Shown here piece by piece: positions 10,591 through 21,946 of a DNA stretch of 64,000 nucleotides. This stretch comes from Procambarus clarkii (Eukaryota > Arthropoda > Malacostraca > Decapoda > Cambaridae): the NCBI RefSeq assembly GCF_040958095.1, contig NC_091214.1:7837545-7901544 (forward strand). The letters run 5' to 3'. Position numbers and translations under genes: made by a program. The notes under the pieces were generated by a model that searched no databases, was not told the DNA's origin, and was given only the letters and a program-made list of their open reading frames with translations. Numbering within the stretch: position 1 is the first letter of the stretch; each line of letters starts with the position of its first letter.

Positions 10591-11444
10591 GAGGTGGCAC
10601 GGGCATGAATAGCCCGTAAGTGGTACAATATTTTTTTCTCAGTATTCTGAGGTTGCATTTAATTGTCAAGCTGTTATCGCGGGGGAGGATACTGTTTCAC
10701 AGTCTTTATGAGGGTGTCCAGCTGCTGGACACCTTTGTTGACCAGGAGAGTGGCTGTGTTGATGGCTTCAGGGTGGCCACTGCATGATTCAGGAACTCTT
10801 AAAGCTCTTCTAAGGTCATTGGTTGCTTCACATTCCAGAAGATAGTGAAGTAATGGCTTTTCTGTGACAGTTTGGCAGAAGATGCACTCTCTCTGTCGGG
10901 GTTCACCAATCTCCCAGTTGCATCTGTAACCTAGAAGTAGTCTATATAACCTAACTGCTGTTTCCACCACGCATGGTGTTTCCCTGTGGATTCCTTTTGG
11001 GATATTTAACCTTTCTAATTTGGTTGCCTGAAGATACCATGTTGCAGATGGCGAACCTTCAGCTATTCTCTGGTGCAGGTAGGCTTTGTTGAGATGTGAG
11101 AGTTTTTTGGTGATGATGTTTTTTATGTTCTCTAGGCTGGGTTGAATTGTTTCATGTATCACTGGATGACGAGTTGCCAATTTAGCAATTTCATCAGCTT
11201 TTTCATTTAATGGGATTCCAATATGGGATGGGATCCAGTTTAAAGTTATGTTAAAGTTATGAGTCCTTTACCTTTAGCGACTGCTCCAAGATACAAAATG
11301 GTGGTAATTATTTCCACATTATCTTTCCACTGTTTTTGTCCTAGTATTTGAAGTGCAGCTTTTGAGTCTGTGTGTATGATGGCATTTTGAGTGTTTTGTG
11401 CAATCACATATGCGAATGCCTGTTGTATGACAAACAGCTCAGTG
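10559..11444 (-). mobile_element. Second copy of the I-like LINE, 3' part
   Basis: It has an ATCT tail at about 10559-10575, the same pair of 3' hairpins (10582-10598 and 10599-10617), then RNase H C-terminal and CCHC coding sequence (open frame 10674-11180). It is nearly identical to 7790-8650 of the neighbouring copy. Differences include a 10-bp duplication near 11250 and an extra CACCACGCATGGTG segment near 10965. It is truncated at about 11444 against an ORF1-type fragment. Confidence 0.85.
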
Positions 11445-12300
11445 ATGAAGATGTTGTTGTTTAAGATTCGCTACTCAGAACAATAAGTTCCAGTAGCACG
11501 GGCTATGGTGAGCCCGTAAGTGGAGGCTCTTTGGAGCCATTATCTGTATCAGTGGCTGATACTAGAGATGTGGCGATGGATGGGGGTCTTCATGATGGTT
11601 TTCAGCCTGGAGGGCTGGCTATACCAGTTATGGAGCTGGTGGGGTTAGTGTAGACCTCTAGGTTTTCCGTTTTTTCTTTGCCTGCGACTTTGGCTGAGCA
11701 GTGCTGTCGTTAGAGTTTGGTGACGTGGCCTCCATGAGTAAGTCTTGAACCATGTAGGTGTCGTATTTGTGATGCGACGGTGGAGCTCCTACTATGATTT
11801 CCTCGTAACCTCCGTAGTGGGCGTTTTTGTCTTTCGCCTCGCAGCTTTAGGTAGGTTTAGGTGTCATTGATTGGTGGTTATAGCTGGATTTCAGGAGCGC
11901 TGGTGGTGCTGTTATTGTAGACAGCACGTCTGCTAGCGCGGCTGCTGAGATAGTGATGGTAGGAGTGTTGGGAGCTGGAGAAGGAATTACCTCTGTTTGT
12001 GTCGCCCGGGTCATGGGCGGTTCTGGAGTCGGTGTTGAAGTTGACCGCCTGGTCGTCCTGGTGGTAGTCTCCGGAGTGGTAGAGGAGGCAGTGAGATTTA
12101 CGCTAGTGGCTATGATGGGGGCCAGGCCATTGTCTATGTATAATGCGTTTAGTTCACTGACAAAGCGCTGGTTGTCTGGTCCTGCAAGCCTTTCCGCTAG
12201 TTTAAAAAGACCAGGGATAATGCCAGCACGTGATGCAGGGGGCTGTGAAGGAGCCTGTGGGACCTTGGGGACCTTCAGTCTCTCCAGTCACAGGACGGGA
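11445..12300 (-). mobile_element. Gag-like ORF1 C-terminus joined directly to a LINE 3' end
   Basis: On the minus strand a protein-like frame runs from about 12290 to 11849. It contains IIPGLFKLAERLAGPDNQRF, FVSELNALY and a Thr/Pro-rich stretch. A frameshift then continues it to a stop near 11651, ending in a basic KSQAKKKRK tail. This looks like the C-terminal part of a LINE ORF1 protein. No ORF2 follows. About 200 bp later comes the hairpin ACGGGCT-CACC-ATAGCCCGT (11498-11517) and an ACAACA tail. It may be an ORF1-only non-autonomous LINE or a deleted copy. Confidence 0.5.
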
Positions 12301-12341
12301 GAGACATCTCCCGCTAACACATCACAAGGCGCAGTGTGGTC

Positions 12342-13194
12342 ACAATGCGACCCAAACGTCTTAAGGTCAGAGCTACTCCACTTGACGGTCATGCTATCGG
12401 AAGAAGCAATACTTTAAATGTCCTGAAGGACGTAACTGGCCTCAAACCCGCTGACATTAGTCAGGAAGGTGAAGATATCGTGCTCTACTTTTCATGTGAA
12501 GAGGAGCTAGAAAAACTCCTCACTAACGATGCCATTCTTCGCAAACAGCACTACCTACATCCTCACTTCCCACGTCAGTTCCTGGCCGGAAGAACTGTTT
12601 TTACCAGCAGGACCAGCCGGTGGGTCGCTGAGCGACCTCAACATCATATCATAAACAATATCGAGGAAGAAAATCCAAACCTGTCGGTATTCAACCTAGA
12701 GTTCTGCAACACCGACAAAACATCAATGAAGATTACGTTCACCACCATAGCTGCGGCTACCCAGGCTGTCACACAAGGATTCTAAAGCTTCGGCCTAAAA
12801 ATACCACCCCACCAAATAAAAAAGGAACGATACCATGAGATCCAGCAGTGCTTTAAGTGCTACGAGCTCTCCCACCCGACCAACAAGTGTCAGCACCCTG
12901 TCCAGAGGTGCAGCACTGGACCATTACTACTCCATATGCAAGGCAACAGTCCATCACTGCTTGCTCTGTGATGGCAATCACCCCGCAATTTCCTACCGCT
13001 GCCCCCGCAGACAGGAAATCATCAAGGCCCAGGTTGAAGCCAAAAGAAACAACTCGTCTACCTCCTCTACCAGAACCCCAAGCGTTCAACCCACCACCTT
13101 AGCTCTCACTAGTCGACCAGAAGACTTTCCGGTCTTACCAACAGGTGGCTCCTCCCAGCAGGCGACACAGCCTTCTCATTGGGGACCCAAGTGA
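12342..13194 (+). pseudogene. LINE ORF1 (gag-like, zinc-knuckle) pseudogene
   Basis: The start at 12342 (MRPKRLKVRATPLDG) opens a frame to 12785. Downstream, other frames carry zinc-knuckle sequence: CFKCYELSHPTNKC (CX2CX4HX4C) near 12850, and CLLCDGNHPAISYRC (CX2CX3HX6C) near 12958. A broken middle knuckle lies between them. The spacing is typical of the nucleic-acid-binding ORF1 of I/Jockey LINEs. At least two frameshifts and the stop at 12783 make it non-functional. It lies head-to-head with the ORF1 C-terminal piece at 11445-12300. Confidence 0.65.
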
Positions 13195-13273
13195 TGAGGA
13201 GGTAGGGACAGGCAATAAATAGGCAAGAGAGAGCTGAGGAGGAAAGTAAGGTGTAGGGGATAGTAGTAATAAT

Positions 13274-13326
13274 GAGAACTGCAGAAAGCCTATTGGCCCA
13301 TACGAGGCAGCTCCTATTATAACCAC
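13274..13326 (-). mobile_element. Short CR1 3'-UTR fragment
   Basis: It matches the CR1 3' end from GAACTGCAGAAAGCCTATTG to ATAACCACC with few changes and lacks the octamer tail. It lies between the ORF1 pseudogene and the Penelope-like fragment. The flanking 13195-13273 shows nothing recognisable. Confidence 0.7.
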
Positions 13327-13342
13327 CGAAGGAGATAGTAAT

Positions 13343-14279
13343 AGGAATAAGAAGAGGATAGCAAGGGAGCGTAGGAGAAGACAATGAACAGAAAAAGAGA
13401 GAAGAGAGAAAGAAAAGGAAAGAGAAAGAAAGATAAATGGAAGGGGTAAGCTTATGTTAAGTCACGTTTGTTAGAAAGATTAGAGCATTTGAGTATATAC
13501 TGTGAAAGGGAAGAGTCCACAGCAACAAAGCCAGGACTCAAGTTCATGTTGGGTACATTGTGTATAAGAGCCGATTCTACAAGACGGCGTCTGTGTAGAG
13601 TAGAGGCAGGAAAGATTATTTTGGAGGAAGACCAATCAATGGGATGATTAGAATCCCTCACATGGCAGAAGAGAGCATTGTTAGTGTCTGCAGACTTAAC
13701 ACTTCTCTTGTGTTCTTTAAGTCTGTCATTCAGTGTACTGCCAGTTTCGCCAAAGTATTGGAGAGGACAAGATGAACAGGAAATAGAGTTTGACACCAGC
13801 AGCATTAGAAGCAGGAGGAGCAGTGTGAACTAGATTGCTACGAAGTGTGTTAGTTTGTCGAAAGGCGAGTTTAATGTCAAGAGGACGAAAGGTATTGGTA
13901 AAAGTTTTGAGTTCAGATATGAAGGGAAGGCATAGTACAGTGCTACTAGTGTTGGAAGCAGGTTTAGGACGAAAAAAATTTCGTTTAGCTTGAGAGTAGG
14001 CACAGTTGATGAAATGCAAAGGATAACCAAGGCGCCGTCTTGTAGAATCGGCTCTTATACACAATGTACCCAACATGAACTTGAGTCCTGGCTTTGTTGC
14101 TGTGGACTCTTCCCTTTCACAGTATATACTCAAATGCTCTAATCTTTCTAACAAACGTGACTTAACATAAGCTTACCCCTTCCATTTATCTTTCTTTCTC
14201 TTTCCTTTTCTTTCTCTCTTCTCCCTTTTTCTGTTCATTGTCTTCTCCTACGCTCCCTTGCTATCCTCTTCTTATTCCT
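13343..14279 (-). mobile_element. Penelope-like element fragment bounded by a 247-bp inverted repeat
   Basis: Left arm 13343-13589 and right arm 14033-14279 are near-perfect reverse complements. The interior, read on the minus strand, holds the end of an RT-like region and then a GIY-YIG endonuclease domain. The left arm itself encodes the end of that domain, so the right arm is an inverted copy of the element's own 3' part. Inverted or tandem pseudo-LTR copies are characteristic of Penelope-like elements. Confidence 0.7.
13452..14030 (-). pseudogene. Penelope-like RT C-terminus and GIY-YIG endonuclease
   Basis: The frame at 13452-13805 contains CPLQYFGETGSTLNDRLKEH, with the tyrosine and R..EH spacing of GIY-YIG nucleases. 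DSNHPIDW, RRRLVESALI and the final NLSPGFVAVDSSLS follow. The upstream piece in another frame (13726-14030) has LPFISELKTF, LDIKLAFRQTNTLRSNLVH, like the segment between RT and GIY-YIG in Penelope proteins. The GIY of the motif reads QYF and the frame is shifted near 13800, so this copy is dead. Confidence 0.65.
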
Positions 14280-14280
14280 T

Positions 14281-14371
14281 AAATAACACTGGGATTAATA
14301 AATCCCAGTGTCCTATTTGCCTTATTACGAACATTCATGCATTGATCTTTTTATTTTAAATTCTTACTAAT
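14281..14371 (-). mobile_element. CR1 fragment, RT C-terminal region
   Basis: About 90 bp match the CR1 minus-strand sequence around GGGATTAATAAATCCCAGTG and the octet TTTTAAATTCTTACTAATCA. It abuts a plus-strand CR1 at 14372, forming an inverted junction. Confidence 0.75.
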
Positions 14372-15291
14372 CATAATCTGGATAGAATTAAACGAAAAAG
14401 CAAATAATATTATAATCGGAGTTATATATTGGCCACCAAATTTAGACAGAATGGAAGCAAAGCATCTATGGGATGAAATATCTAGAGCATCTTGATCTAA
14501 CAGTATTTATGTCATGGGTGACTTTAATTTTAGTGGAATAAACTGGTTGAACCAAACAGGGAATAGTGAAGCAGAAGATTTTCTAGAATTAATTGATGAC
14601 TGCTTTCTTACGCAACACATTAAGGATCCAACGCGGGGAAATAATATTTTAGATTTAGTGTTAACTAACAAATTAATGACATCGAAATAGGGAGTGAGCT
14701 AAGGAACAGTGATCACAAATAAATCAGATTTAGCATAGAATGGAATAGAAATTTGCCATTTAGCCTCACCAATACAGATCTACATAAATTTTTTGAGAAG
14801 TTTGGAAAACTTGAATAGACCTTTAGGAGAAAATTCTGTTAAAGTGCCAGATTTTCGAAAAGCTGATTTTAATAGCCTAAGAAATTTTTTGGGTCAAATA
14901 GATTGGAAAGTCTTTGGTATGGGGTGTGGGCCGGTCTTGGAGTGAGACATGAACCCAGCAATAGGTGACGTAAAAGAGGATTTCGACGTGGATTTAGTAT
15001 ATAACTTATTTAAGAATATTCTAAACAAAGCACAGGAACGTAGTATACCATACAAATTGAATAGATCGAATACTAATGACCCAAAGTGGATTACAAAGAA
15101 TTTAAAGAACCTTATAGGTAAAAAGAGAGCTTGGTACAAAAGGATTAAGAATGGAGAAGTCAGTTTAGAACAGGAATTCATACAACTGGTTAGAAATGTT
15201 AAAAAAGATATAAGGAAAGCAAAAAGAAACTATGAAGTTCGCATAGCAGAGCAAGCAAAGTCAAATCCTAAAGGGTTTCTTCAGTTATATC
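14372..15291 (+). mobile_element. CR1 ORF2 fragment (endonuclease to linker) carrying a foreign insertion
   Basis: The sequence matches CR1 ORF2 from the middle of the endonuclease (GVIY..PPNLD near 14420, GDFNFSG near 14519) into the linker before RT (open frame 14949-15341). Breaks include a stop near 14494, a small deletion near 14670 and a stop near 14719. A 63-bp foreign segment lies at 14750-14812. At 15291 it joins the ORF1 region of the next CR1. Confidence 0.85.
14750..14812 (+). other. 63-bp insertion encoding an RRM fragment (ZCRB1-like)
   Basis: The CR1 consensus here is interrupted by exactly 63 bases. The 7-bp GAATAGA lies on both sides (14743-14749 and 14813-14819) but is single in the other CR1 copies. 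The insert is open as 21 codons that begin NLPFSLTN and continue DLHKFFEKFGKL. This is the RNP2-helix-1 region of an RNA recognition motif, most like ZCRB1 as I recall that protein. It is in frame with the upstream endonuclease codons, and a stop follows. It looks like a captured host coding fragment; the source assignment is from memory. Confidence 0.6.
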
Positions 15292-18200
15292 ACTTTGATA
15301 AAGCCGCCTTCAAACGCCATAGCAACTTCAAATTCATTTGACGTTTTGGAGGACGAGTGCTGTGGAGAGACTGTGGATCGCGCAAAAGGGAAAGCAACGA
15401 AGAGAAAGGAAGCGCAGGCCCCTCAGAAAGTAAAGGAAGTACCTAAGCAAACATTAGTTGTGGGAGATTCCCAGATAAGGTATTTGGATAGAACGTTTTG
15501 TGCTAGAGATAGGGGGAACAGGTTAAGGGTTTGCTATCCCGGAGCTGGCATTGGTGATATTATAAACAACATGAATGATATTATGGCTGGTAATGGGAAC
15601 AATCCCATTATTTGCATTAGCGTGGGAGGAAATGATGTTGGTCGAGTCAGGAGTGAGGAACTGATTCAGAGATATAAAACAGCCATAGAGTTAGTTAGGA
15701 GCAAGGGAGGAATCCCGATCATATGTGGCATTCTTCCAAGAAAGGGAGTGGGAAATGAATGGATATCGAGGGCACTTGGTGTCAATTGCCGGCTGGAAAG
15801 ATATTGCAAATCAAATGCAATATCTTTCATAGACAACTGGGAACACTTCTATGGAAGAAATTAAATGTATGCTCGTGATGGGGTGCATCTATCGAGAGCT
15901 GGGGTTGTTGCTGTTGCGAACTCGCTAGAAGAAGTGGTTAGAGGTGTTTGTTTGGGTTTAAACTGTTAGTAGATAGAGGTATGGGAATTGATTTGGAGGA
16001 AGGAGGTAATAAAAGTATGTGTTTGTGGGAGAAAGGAATTGGCAAAACGATCAGGGAAAGAGAAGGTCCGCAAAATAACAATTCACTTAGGGTATATTAC
16101 ACTAACAGTAGAAGTCTAAGAAATAAAATTAACGAATTAAATGCTCTTGTCTGCACAGAAAAAATAGATATTATTGCACTTACCGAAACGTGGATGAATG
16201 TAGAAAACAGAGAACTATTAGCTGAATATCAAATATATGGATTTAAACTATTTCACACAGATAGATATATTAGACGAGGAGGTGGAGTAGCCATATATGT
16301 TAGGGACAATTTGAAATGTAGTCTCAAAGAGGGAATCAAAACAGAGCCACACACAGAAACTATTTGGATTGAATTAAACGAAAAAGCTAATAATATTATA
16401 ATAGGAGTAATATATAGGCCACCAAATTTAGACAGAATGGAAGCAAAGCATCTATGGGATGAAATATCTAGAGCATCTAGATCTAACAGTATTTATGTCA
16501 TGGGTGACTTTAATTTTAGCGGAATAAACTGGTTGAACAAAACAGGGAATAGTGAAGCAGAAGATTTTCTAGAATTAATTGACGATTGCTTTCTTACGCA
16601 ACACATTAAGGAACCAACACGGGAAAATAATATTTTAGATTTAGTGTTAACTAACAGGGAAACGCAAATTAATGACATCGAAATAGGGAGTGAGCTAGGG
16701 AGCAGTGATCACAAAGAAATCAGATTTAGCATAGAATGGAATAGACCAGTAGGAGAAAATTCTGTTAAAGTGCCAGATTTTCGAAAAGCTGATTTTAATA
16801 GCCTAAGAAATTTTTTGGGTCAAATTGATTGGAAAGGCTTGGGTATGGGGTGTGGGCCGGTCTTGGAGCGAGACATGAACCCAGCGATAGGTGACTTAAA
16901 TGGGGATTTCGATGTGGATTCAATATATAACTTATTTAAGAATATTCTAAACAAAGCACAGGAACGTAGTATACCATACAAATTGAATAGATCGTATACT
17001 AATGACCCAAAGTGGATAACAAAGAATTTGAAGAACCTTATAGGTAAAAAGAGAGCTTGGTACAAAAGGATTAAAAATGGGGAGGTCACTTTAGAACAGG
17101 AATTCGTACAACTGGTTAGAAATGTTAAAAAAGAGATAAGGAAAGCAAAAAGAAACTATGAAGTTCGCATAGCAGGGCAAGCAAAGACAAATCCTAAAGG
17201 GTTTTTTCAGTTATATCGTACTAAGACTAGGGAAAGGATAGGTCCATTAAAAACTGAGACAGGTCAAATAACAGATAGTGATGAAGAGATGAGTAGTATT
17301 TTTAATAAATATTTTGTATCTGTATTTACTAAAGAGGAACTTAACAATATGCCTTCAGCCGAACAAGTCTATGTGGGTGGGGACGAGGACAGGTTGACGA
17401 GTTTAGCAGTTACCAGGGAGGATGTTCTTTAACAAATAGTAAAACTCAAACCAAACAAATCCCCAGGGCCGGATGAAGTGTTTGCTAGGGTGCTTAAAGA
17501 ATGCAAAGAGGAGCTTTGTGACCCACTGTCAACCATATTTAATAAATCAATAGAGTCAGGCAGAGTGCCAGAGTTTTGGAAAGTTGCTAATGTGATACCA
17601 GTTTTTAAGAAAGGAGATAGATCACTTGCGTCTAACTATCGACCAATTAGCCTAACGTCTATTGTGGGAAAGTTACTCGAATCTATAATAGCAAATAAAA
17701 TTCGTCTTCATAATGAAAAACATAAATTAATAATTGAGTCGCAACATGGTTTTATAAATGGCCGTTCATGTTTAACAAATTTGTTATCTTTTTATTCTAG
17801 CATTGTTGAGGCAGTTGATAGTGGTAAGGATTGCGATGTTGTATACCTTGACTTTAGCAAAGCTTTTGATACAGTGCCACATGAAAGACTGATTAAAAAA
17901 AATAGAGTCTCATGGTATTGGGGGTGCTATATTAAGCTGGATTAGGGCATGGCTATACCAAAGGAAACAGAGAGTTAGTATAAATGGAATCAAGTCAGAG
18001 TGGGAAAATGTTGTAAGTGGAGTGCCTCAAGGCTCTGTCCTGGGACCTCTGTTGTTTATAATATATATAAATGATTTAGATTCAGGTTTGAGTAGCAACA
18101 TTTGCAAATTTGCCGATGATACGAAAATCGGTAGGGAAATTAATTCGGAGGAGGACTCACTATCACTTCAAGTTGATCTAGATAGGGTTTTGAAATGGTC

Positions 18201-18912
18201 AAAGGATTGGCAGATGCAGTTTAATGCTGATAAATGTAAAGTTCTGAGGTTAGGTAATGATGATAGAGTTACAAGATACGAGCTAGATGGTGTTGTGATT
18301 GCGAAGTCGGATTGCGAAAGGGATCTGGGAGTTATGATTAGTAAGAATTTAAAACAAAAGGATCAATGCATAAATGTTCGTAATAAGGCAAATCGGACAC
18401 TTGGATTTATAAATCGCAGCGTTAGTAACAAGACACCTGGTGTGGTTCTCAAGCTATATCTTGCTCTAGTTAGGCCCCATTTAGATTATGCAGTTCAGTT
18501 TTGGTCGCCATATTATAGAATGGATATAAATTCATTTGAACGTGTCCAGCGTAGGATGACTAAGTTAATTCCCCAAATTAGAAATCTTTCATATGAAGAA
18601 AGATTAACAAAGCTTAAGTTGCATTCACTGGAAAGGCGAAGAGTTAGGGGTGACATGATAGAGGTTTACAAGTGGATGAATGGACATAACCGGGGGGATA
18701 ATAATGGGGTGTTAAGGGTATCAACACGGGACAGAACACGAAACAATGGATATAAATTGGATAAGTTTAGATTTAGGAAAGACTTGGGTAAATACTGGTT
18801 CAGTAACAGGGTTGTTGATTTGTGGAACCAATTGCCGCGTAACATTGTGGAGGTGGGGTCCCTCGATTGTTTCAAGCACGGGTTGGACAAGTATATGAGT
18901 GGGATTGGGTGG
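15292..18912 (+). mobile_element. CR1-like LINE with ORF1 and ORF2, first of a tandem pair
   Basis: It runs from ORF1 through the end of ORF2 but lacks the last 3' UTR and tail. At about 18912 the sequence jumps from the ORF2 stop region back to the ORF1 end (GGGTTTAAACTGTTAG), starting the second copy. The repeat spacing is about 2.96 kb (15953 versus 18913). Confidence 0.9.
15295..15968 (+). pseudogene. CR1 ORF1 SGNH esterase, one premature stop
   Basis: The frame reads SNSFDVLEDECCGETVDR, then block I VVGDSQIRYLDRTF, PGAGIGDI, block III SVGGNDVGRV and GGIPIICGILPRKGVG. A TAA at 15862-15864 interrupts it. The frame resumes with MYARDGVHLSRAG, which carries the block V Asp-His pair. SGNH esterase domains in ORF1 are known from CR1 elements; the substrate is not known to me. 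The N-terminal coiled coil is missing because of truncation at 15292. Confidence 0.8.
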
Positions 18913-18933
18913 TTTTTGGGTTTAAACTGTTAG
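15980..18933 (+). pseudogene. CR1 ORF2 pseudogene, few disruptions
   Basis: The likely start is MGIDLEEGGNKSMCLWEKG at 15980. The endonuclease has YYTNSRSLRNK, ALTETWMN, GVIYRPPNLD, GDFNFSG and SDHKEI. Known breaks are a TAA near 17430 in place of a lysine codon (next to KQIVKLKPN in sister copies) and an extra base in an A run near 17897. RT motifs follow: DFSKAFDTVPH, GVPQGSVLGPLL (as PQGSVLGPLL at 18022 on) and FADDTKIG, then the C-terminal RRRVRGDMIEVYKW. It ends GIGWFLGLNC because of the tandem junction. Confidence 0.9.
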
Positions 18934-21900
18934 TAGATAGAGGTATGGGAATTGATTTGGAGGAAGGAGGTAATAAAAGTATGTGTTTGTGGGAGAAAGG
19001 AATTGGCAAAACGATCAGGGAAAGAGAAGGTCCGCAAAAAAACAATTCACTTAGGGTATATTACACTAACAGTAGAAGTCTAAGAAATAAAATTAACGAA
19101 TTAAATGCTCTTGTCTGCACAGAAAAAATAGATATTATTGCACTTACCAAACGTGGATGAATGTAGAAAATAAAGAACTATTAGCTGAATATCAAATATA
19201 TGGATTTAAACTATTTCACACAGATAGATATATTAGACGAGGAGGTGGAGTAGCCATATATGTTAGGGACAATTTGAAATGTAGTCTCAAAGAGGGAATC
19301 AAAACAGAGCCACACACAGAAACTATTTGGATTGAATTAAACGAAAAAGCTAATAATATTATAATAGGAGTAATATATAGGCCACCAAATTTAGACAGAA
19401 TGGAAGCAAAGCATCTATGGGATGAAATATCTAGAGCATCTAGATCTAACAGTATTTATGTCATGGGTGACTTTAATTTTAGCGGAATAAACTGGTTGAA
19501 CAAAACAGGGAATAGTGAAGCAGAAGATTTTCTAGAATGAATTGACGATTGCTTTCTTACGCAACACATTAAGGAACCAACACGGGAAAATAATATTTTA
19601 GATTTAGTGTTAACTAACAGGGAAACGCAAATTAATGACATCGAAATAGGGAGTGAGCTAGGGAGCAGTGATCACAAAGAAATCAGATTTAGCATAGAAT
19701 GGAATAGACCAGTAGGAGAAAATTCTGTTAAAGTGCCAGATTTTCGAAAAGCTGATTTTAATAGCCTAAGAAATTTTTTGGGTCAAATTGATTGGAAAGT
19801 CTTGGGTATGGGGTGTGGGCCGGTCTTGGAGCGAGACATGAACCCAGCGATAGGTGACTTAAATGGGGATTTCGATGTGGATTCAATATATAACTTATTT
19901 AAGAATATTCTAAACAAAGCACAGGAACGTAGTATACCATACAAATTGAATAGATCGAATACTAATGACCCAAAGTGGATAACAAAGAATTTGAAGAACC
20001 TTATAGGTAAAAAGAGAGCTTGGTACAAAAGGATTAAAAATGGGGAGGTCACTTTAGAACAGGAATTCATACAACTGGTTAGAAATGTTAAAAAAGAGAT
20101 AAGGAAAGCAAAAAGAAACTATGAAGTTCGCATAGCAGGGCAAGCAAAGACAAATCCTAAAGGGTTTTTTCAGTTATATCGTACTAAGACTAGGGAAAGG
20201 ATAGGTCCATTAAAAACTGAGACAGGTCAAATAACAGATAGTGATGAAGAGATGAGTAGTATTTTTAATAAATATTTTGTATCTGTATTTACTAAAGAGG
20301 AACTTAACAATATGCCTTCAGCCGAACAAGTCTATGTGGGTGGGGACGAGGACAGGTTGATGAGTTTAGCAGTTACCAGGGAGGATGTTCTTAAACAAAT
20401 AGTAAAACTCAAACCAAACAAATCCCCAGGGCCGGATGAAGTGTTTGCCAGGGTGCTTAAAGAATGCAAAGAGGAGCTTTGTGACCCACTGTCAACCATA
20501 TTTAATAAATCAATAGAGTCAGGCAGAGTGCCAGAGTTTTGGAAAGTTGCTAATGTGATACCAGTTTTTAAGAAAGGAGATAGATCACTTGCGTCTAACT
20601 ATCGACCAATTAGCCTAACGTCTATTGTGGGAAAGTTACTCGAATCTATAATAGCAAATAAAATTCGTCTTCATCTTGAAAAACATAAATTAATAATTGA
20701 GTCGCAACATGGTTTTATAAATGGCCGTTCATGTTTAACAAATTTGTTATCTTTTTATTCTAGCATTGTTGAGGCAGTTGATAGTGGTAAGGATTGCGAT
20801 GTTGTATACCTTGACTTTAGCAAAGCTTTTGATACAGTGCCACATGAAAGACTGATTAAAAAGATAGAGTCTCATGGTATTGGGGGTGCTATATTAAGCT
20901 GGATTAGGGCATGGCTATACCAAAGGAAACAGAGAGTTAGTATAAATGGAATCAAGTCAGAGTGGGAAAATGTTGTAAGTGGAGTGCCTCAAGGCTCTGT
21001 CCTGGGACCTCTGTTGTTTATAATATATATAAATAATTTAGATTCAGGTTTGAGTAGCAACATTTGCAAATTTGCCGATGATACGAAAATCGGTAGGGAA
21101 ATTAATTCGGAGGAGGACTCACTATCACTTCAAGTTGATCTAGATAGGGTTTTGAAATGGTCAAAGGATTGGCAGATGCAGTTTAATGCTGATAAATGTA
21201 AAGTTCTGAGGTTAGGTAATGATGATAGAGTTACAAGATACGAGCTAGATGGTGTTGTGATTGCGAAGTCGGATTGCGAAAGGGATCTGGGAGTTATGAT
21301 TAGTAAGAATTTAAAACAAAAGGATCAATGCATAAATGTTCGTAATAAGGCAAATCGGACACTTGGATTTATTAATCGCAGCGTTAGTAACAAGACACCT
21401 GGTGTGGTTCTCAAGCTATATCTTGCTCTAGTTAGGCCCCATTTAGATTATGCAGTTCAGTTTTGGTCGCCATATTATAGAATGGATATAAATTCACTTG
21501 AACGTGTCCAGCGTAGGATGACTAAGTTAATTCCCCAAATTAGAAATCTTTCATATGAAGAAAGATTAACAAAGCTTAAGTTGCATTCACTGGAAAGGCG
21601 AAGAGTTAGGGGTGACATGATAGAGGTTTACAAGTGGATGAATGGACATAACCGGGGGGATATTAATAGGGTATTAAAAGTATCAACACAGGACAGAACA
21701 CGAAACAATGGGTATAAATTGGATAAGTTTAGATTTAGGAAAGACTTGGGTAAATACTGGTTCAGTAACAGGGTTGTTGATTTGTGGAACCAATTGCCGC
21801 GTAACATTGTGGAGGTGGGGTCCCTCGATTGTTTCAAGCACGGGTTGGACAAGTATATGAGTGGGATTGGGTGGTTATAGAATAGGAGCTGCCTCGTATG

Positions 21901-21946
21901 GGCCAATAGGCCTTCTGCAGTTACCTTTGTTCTTATGTTCTTATGT
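18913..21946 (+). mobile_element. CR1-like LINE, second of the tandem pair
   Basis: It begins at the ORF1/ORF2 boundary and runs to a complete 3' end with TTCTTATG. Its breaks differ from those of the first copy: a one-base loss near 19149 in the ALTET motif and a TGA at 19538-19540 (FLE-stop). The rest of ORF2 is open for 757 codons (19607-21880), with intact RT motifs (FADD near 21078). A 3'-terminal ~70-bp piece is repeated just after it. Confidence 0.9.

Noticed and set aside
11953..12417. 154-codon plus-strand frame rich in Val and Gly
   Set aside because: It is antisense to the protein-like ORF1 C-terminal frame on the minus strand.
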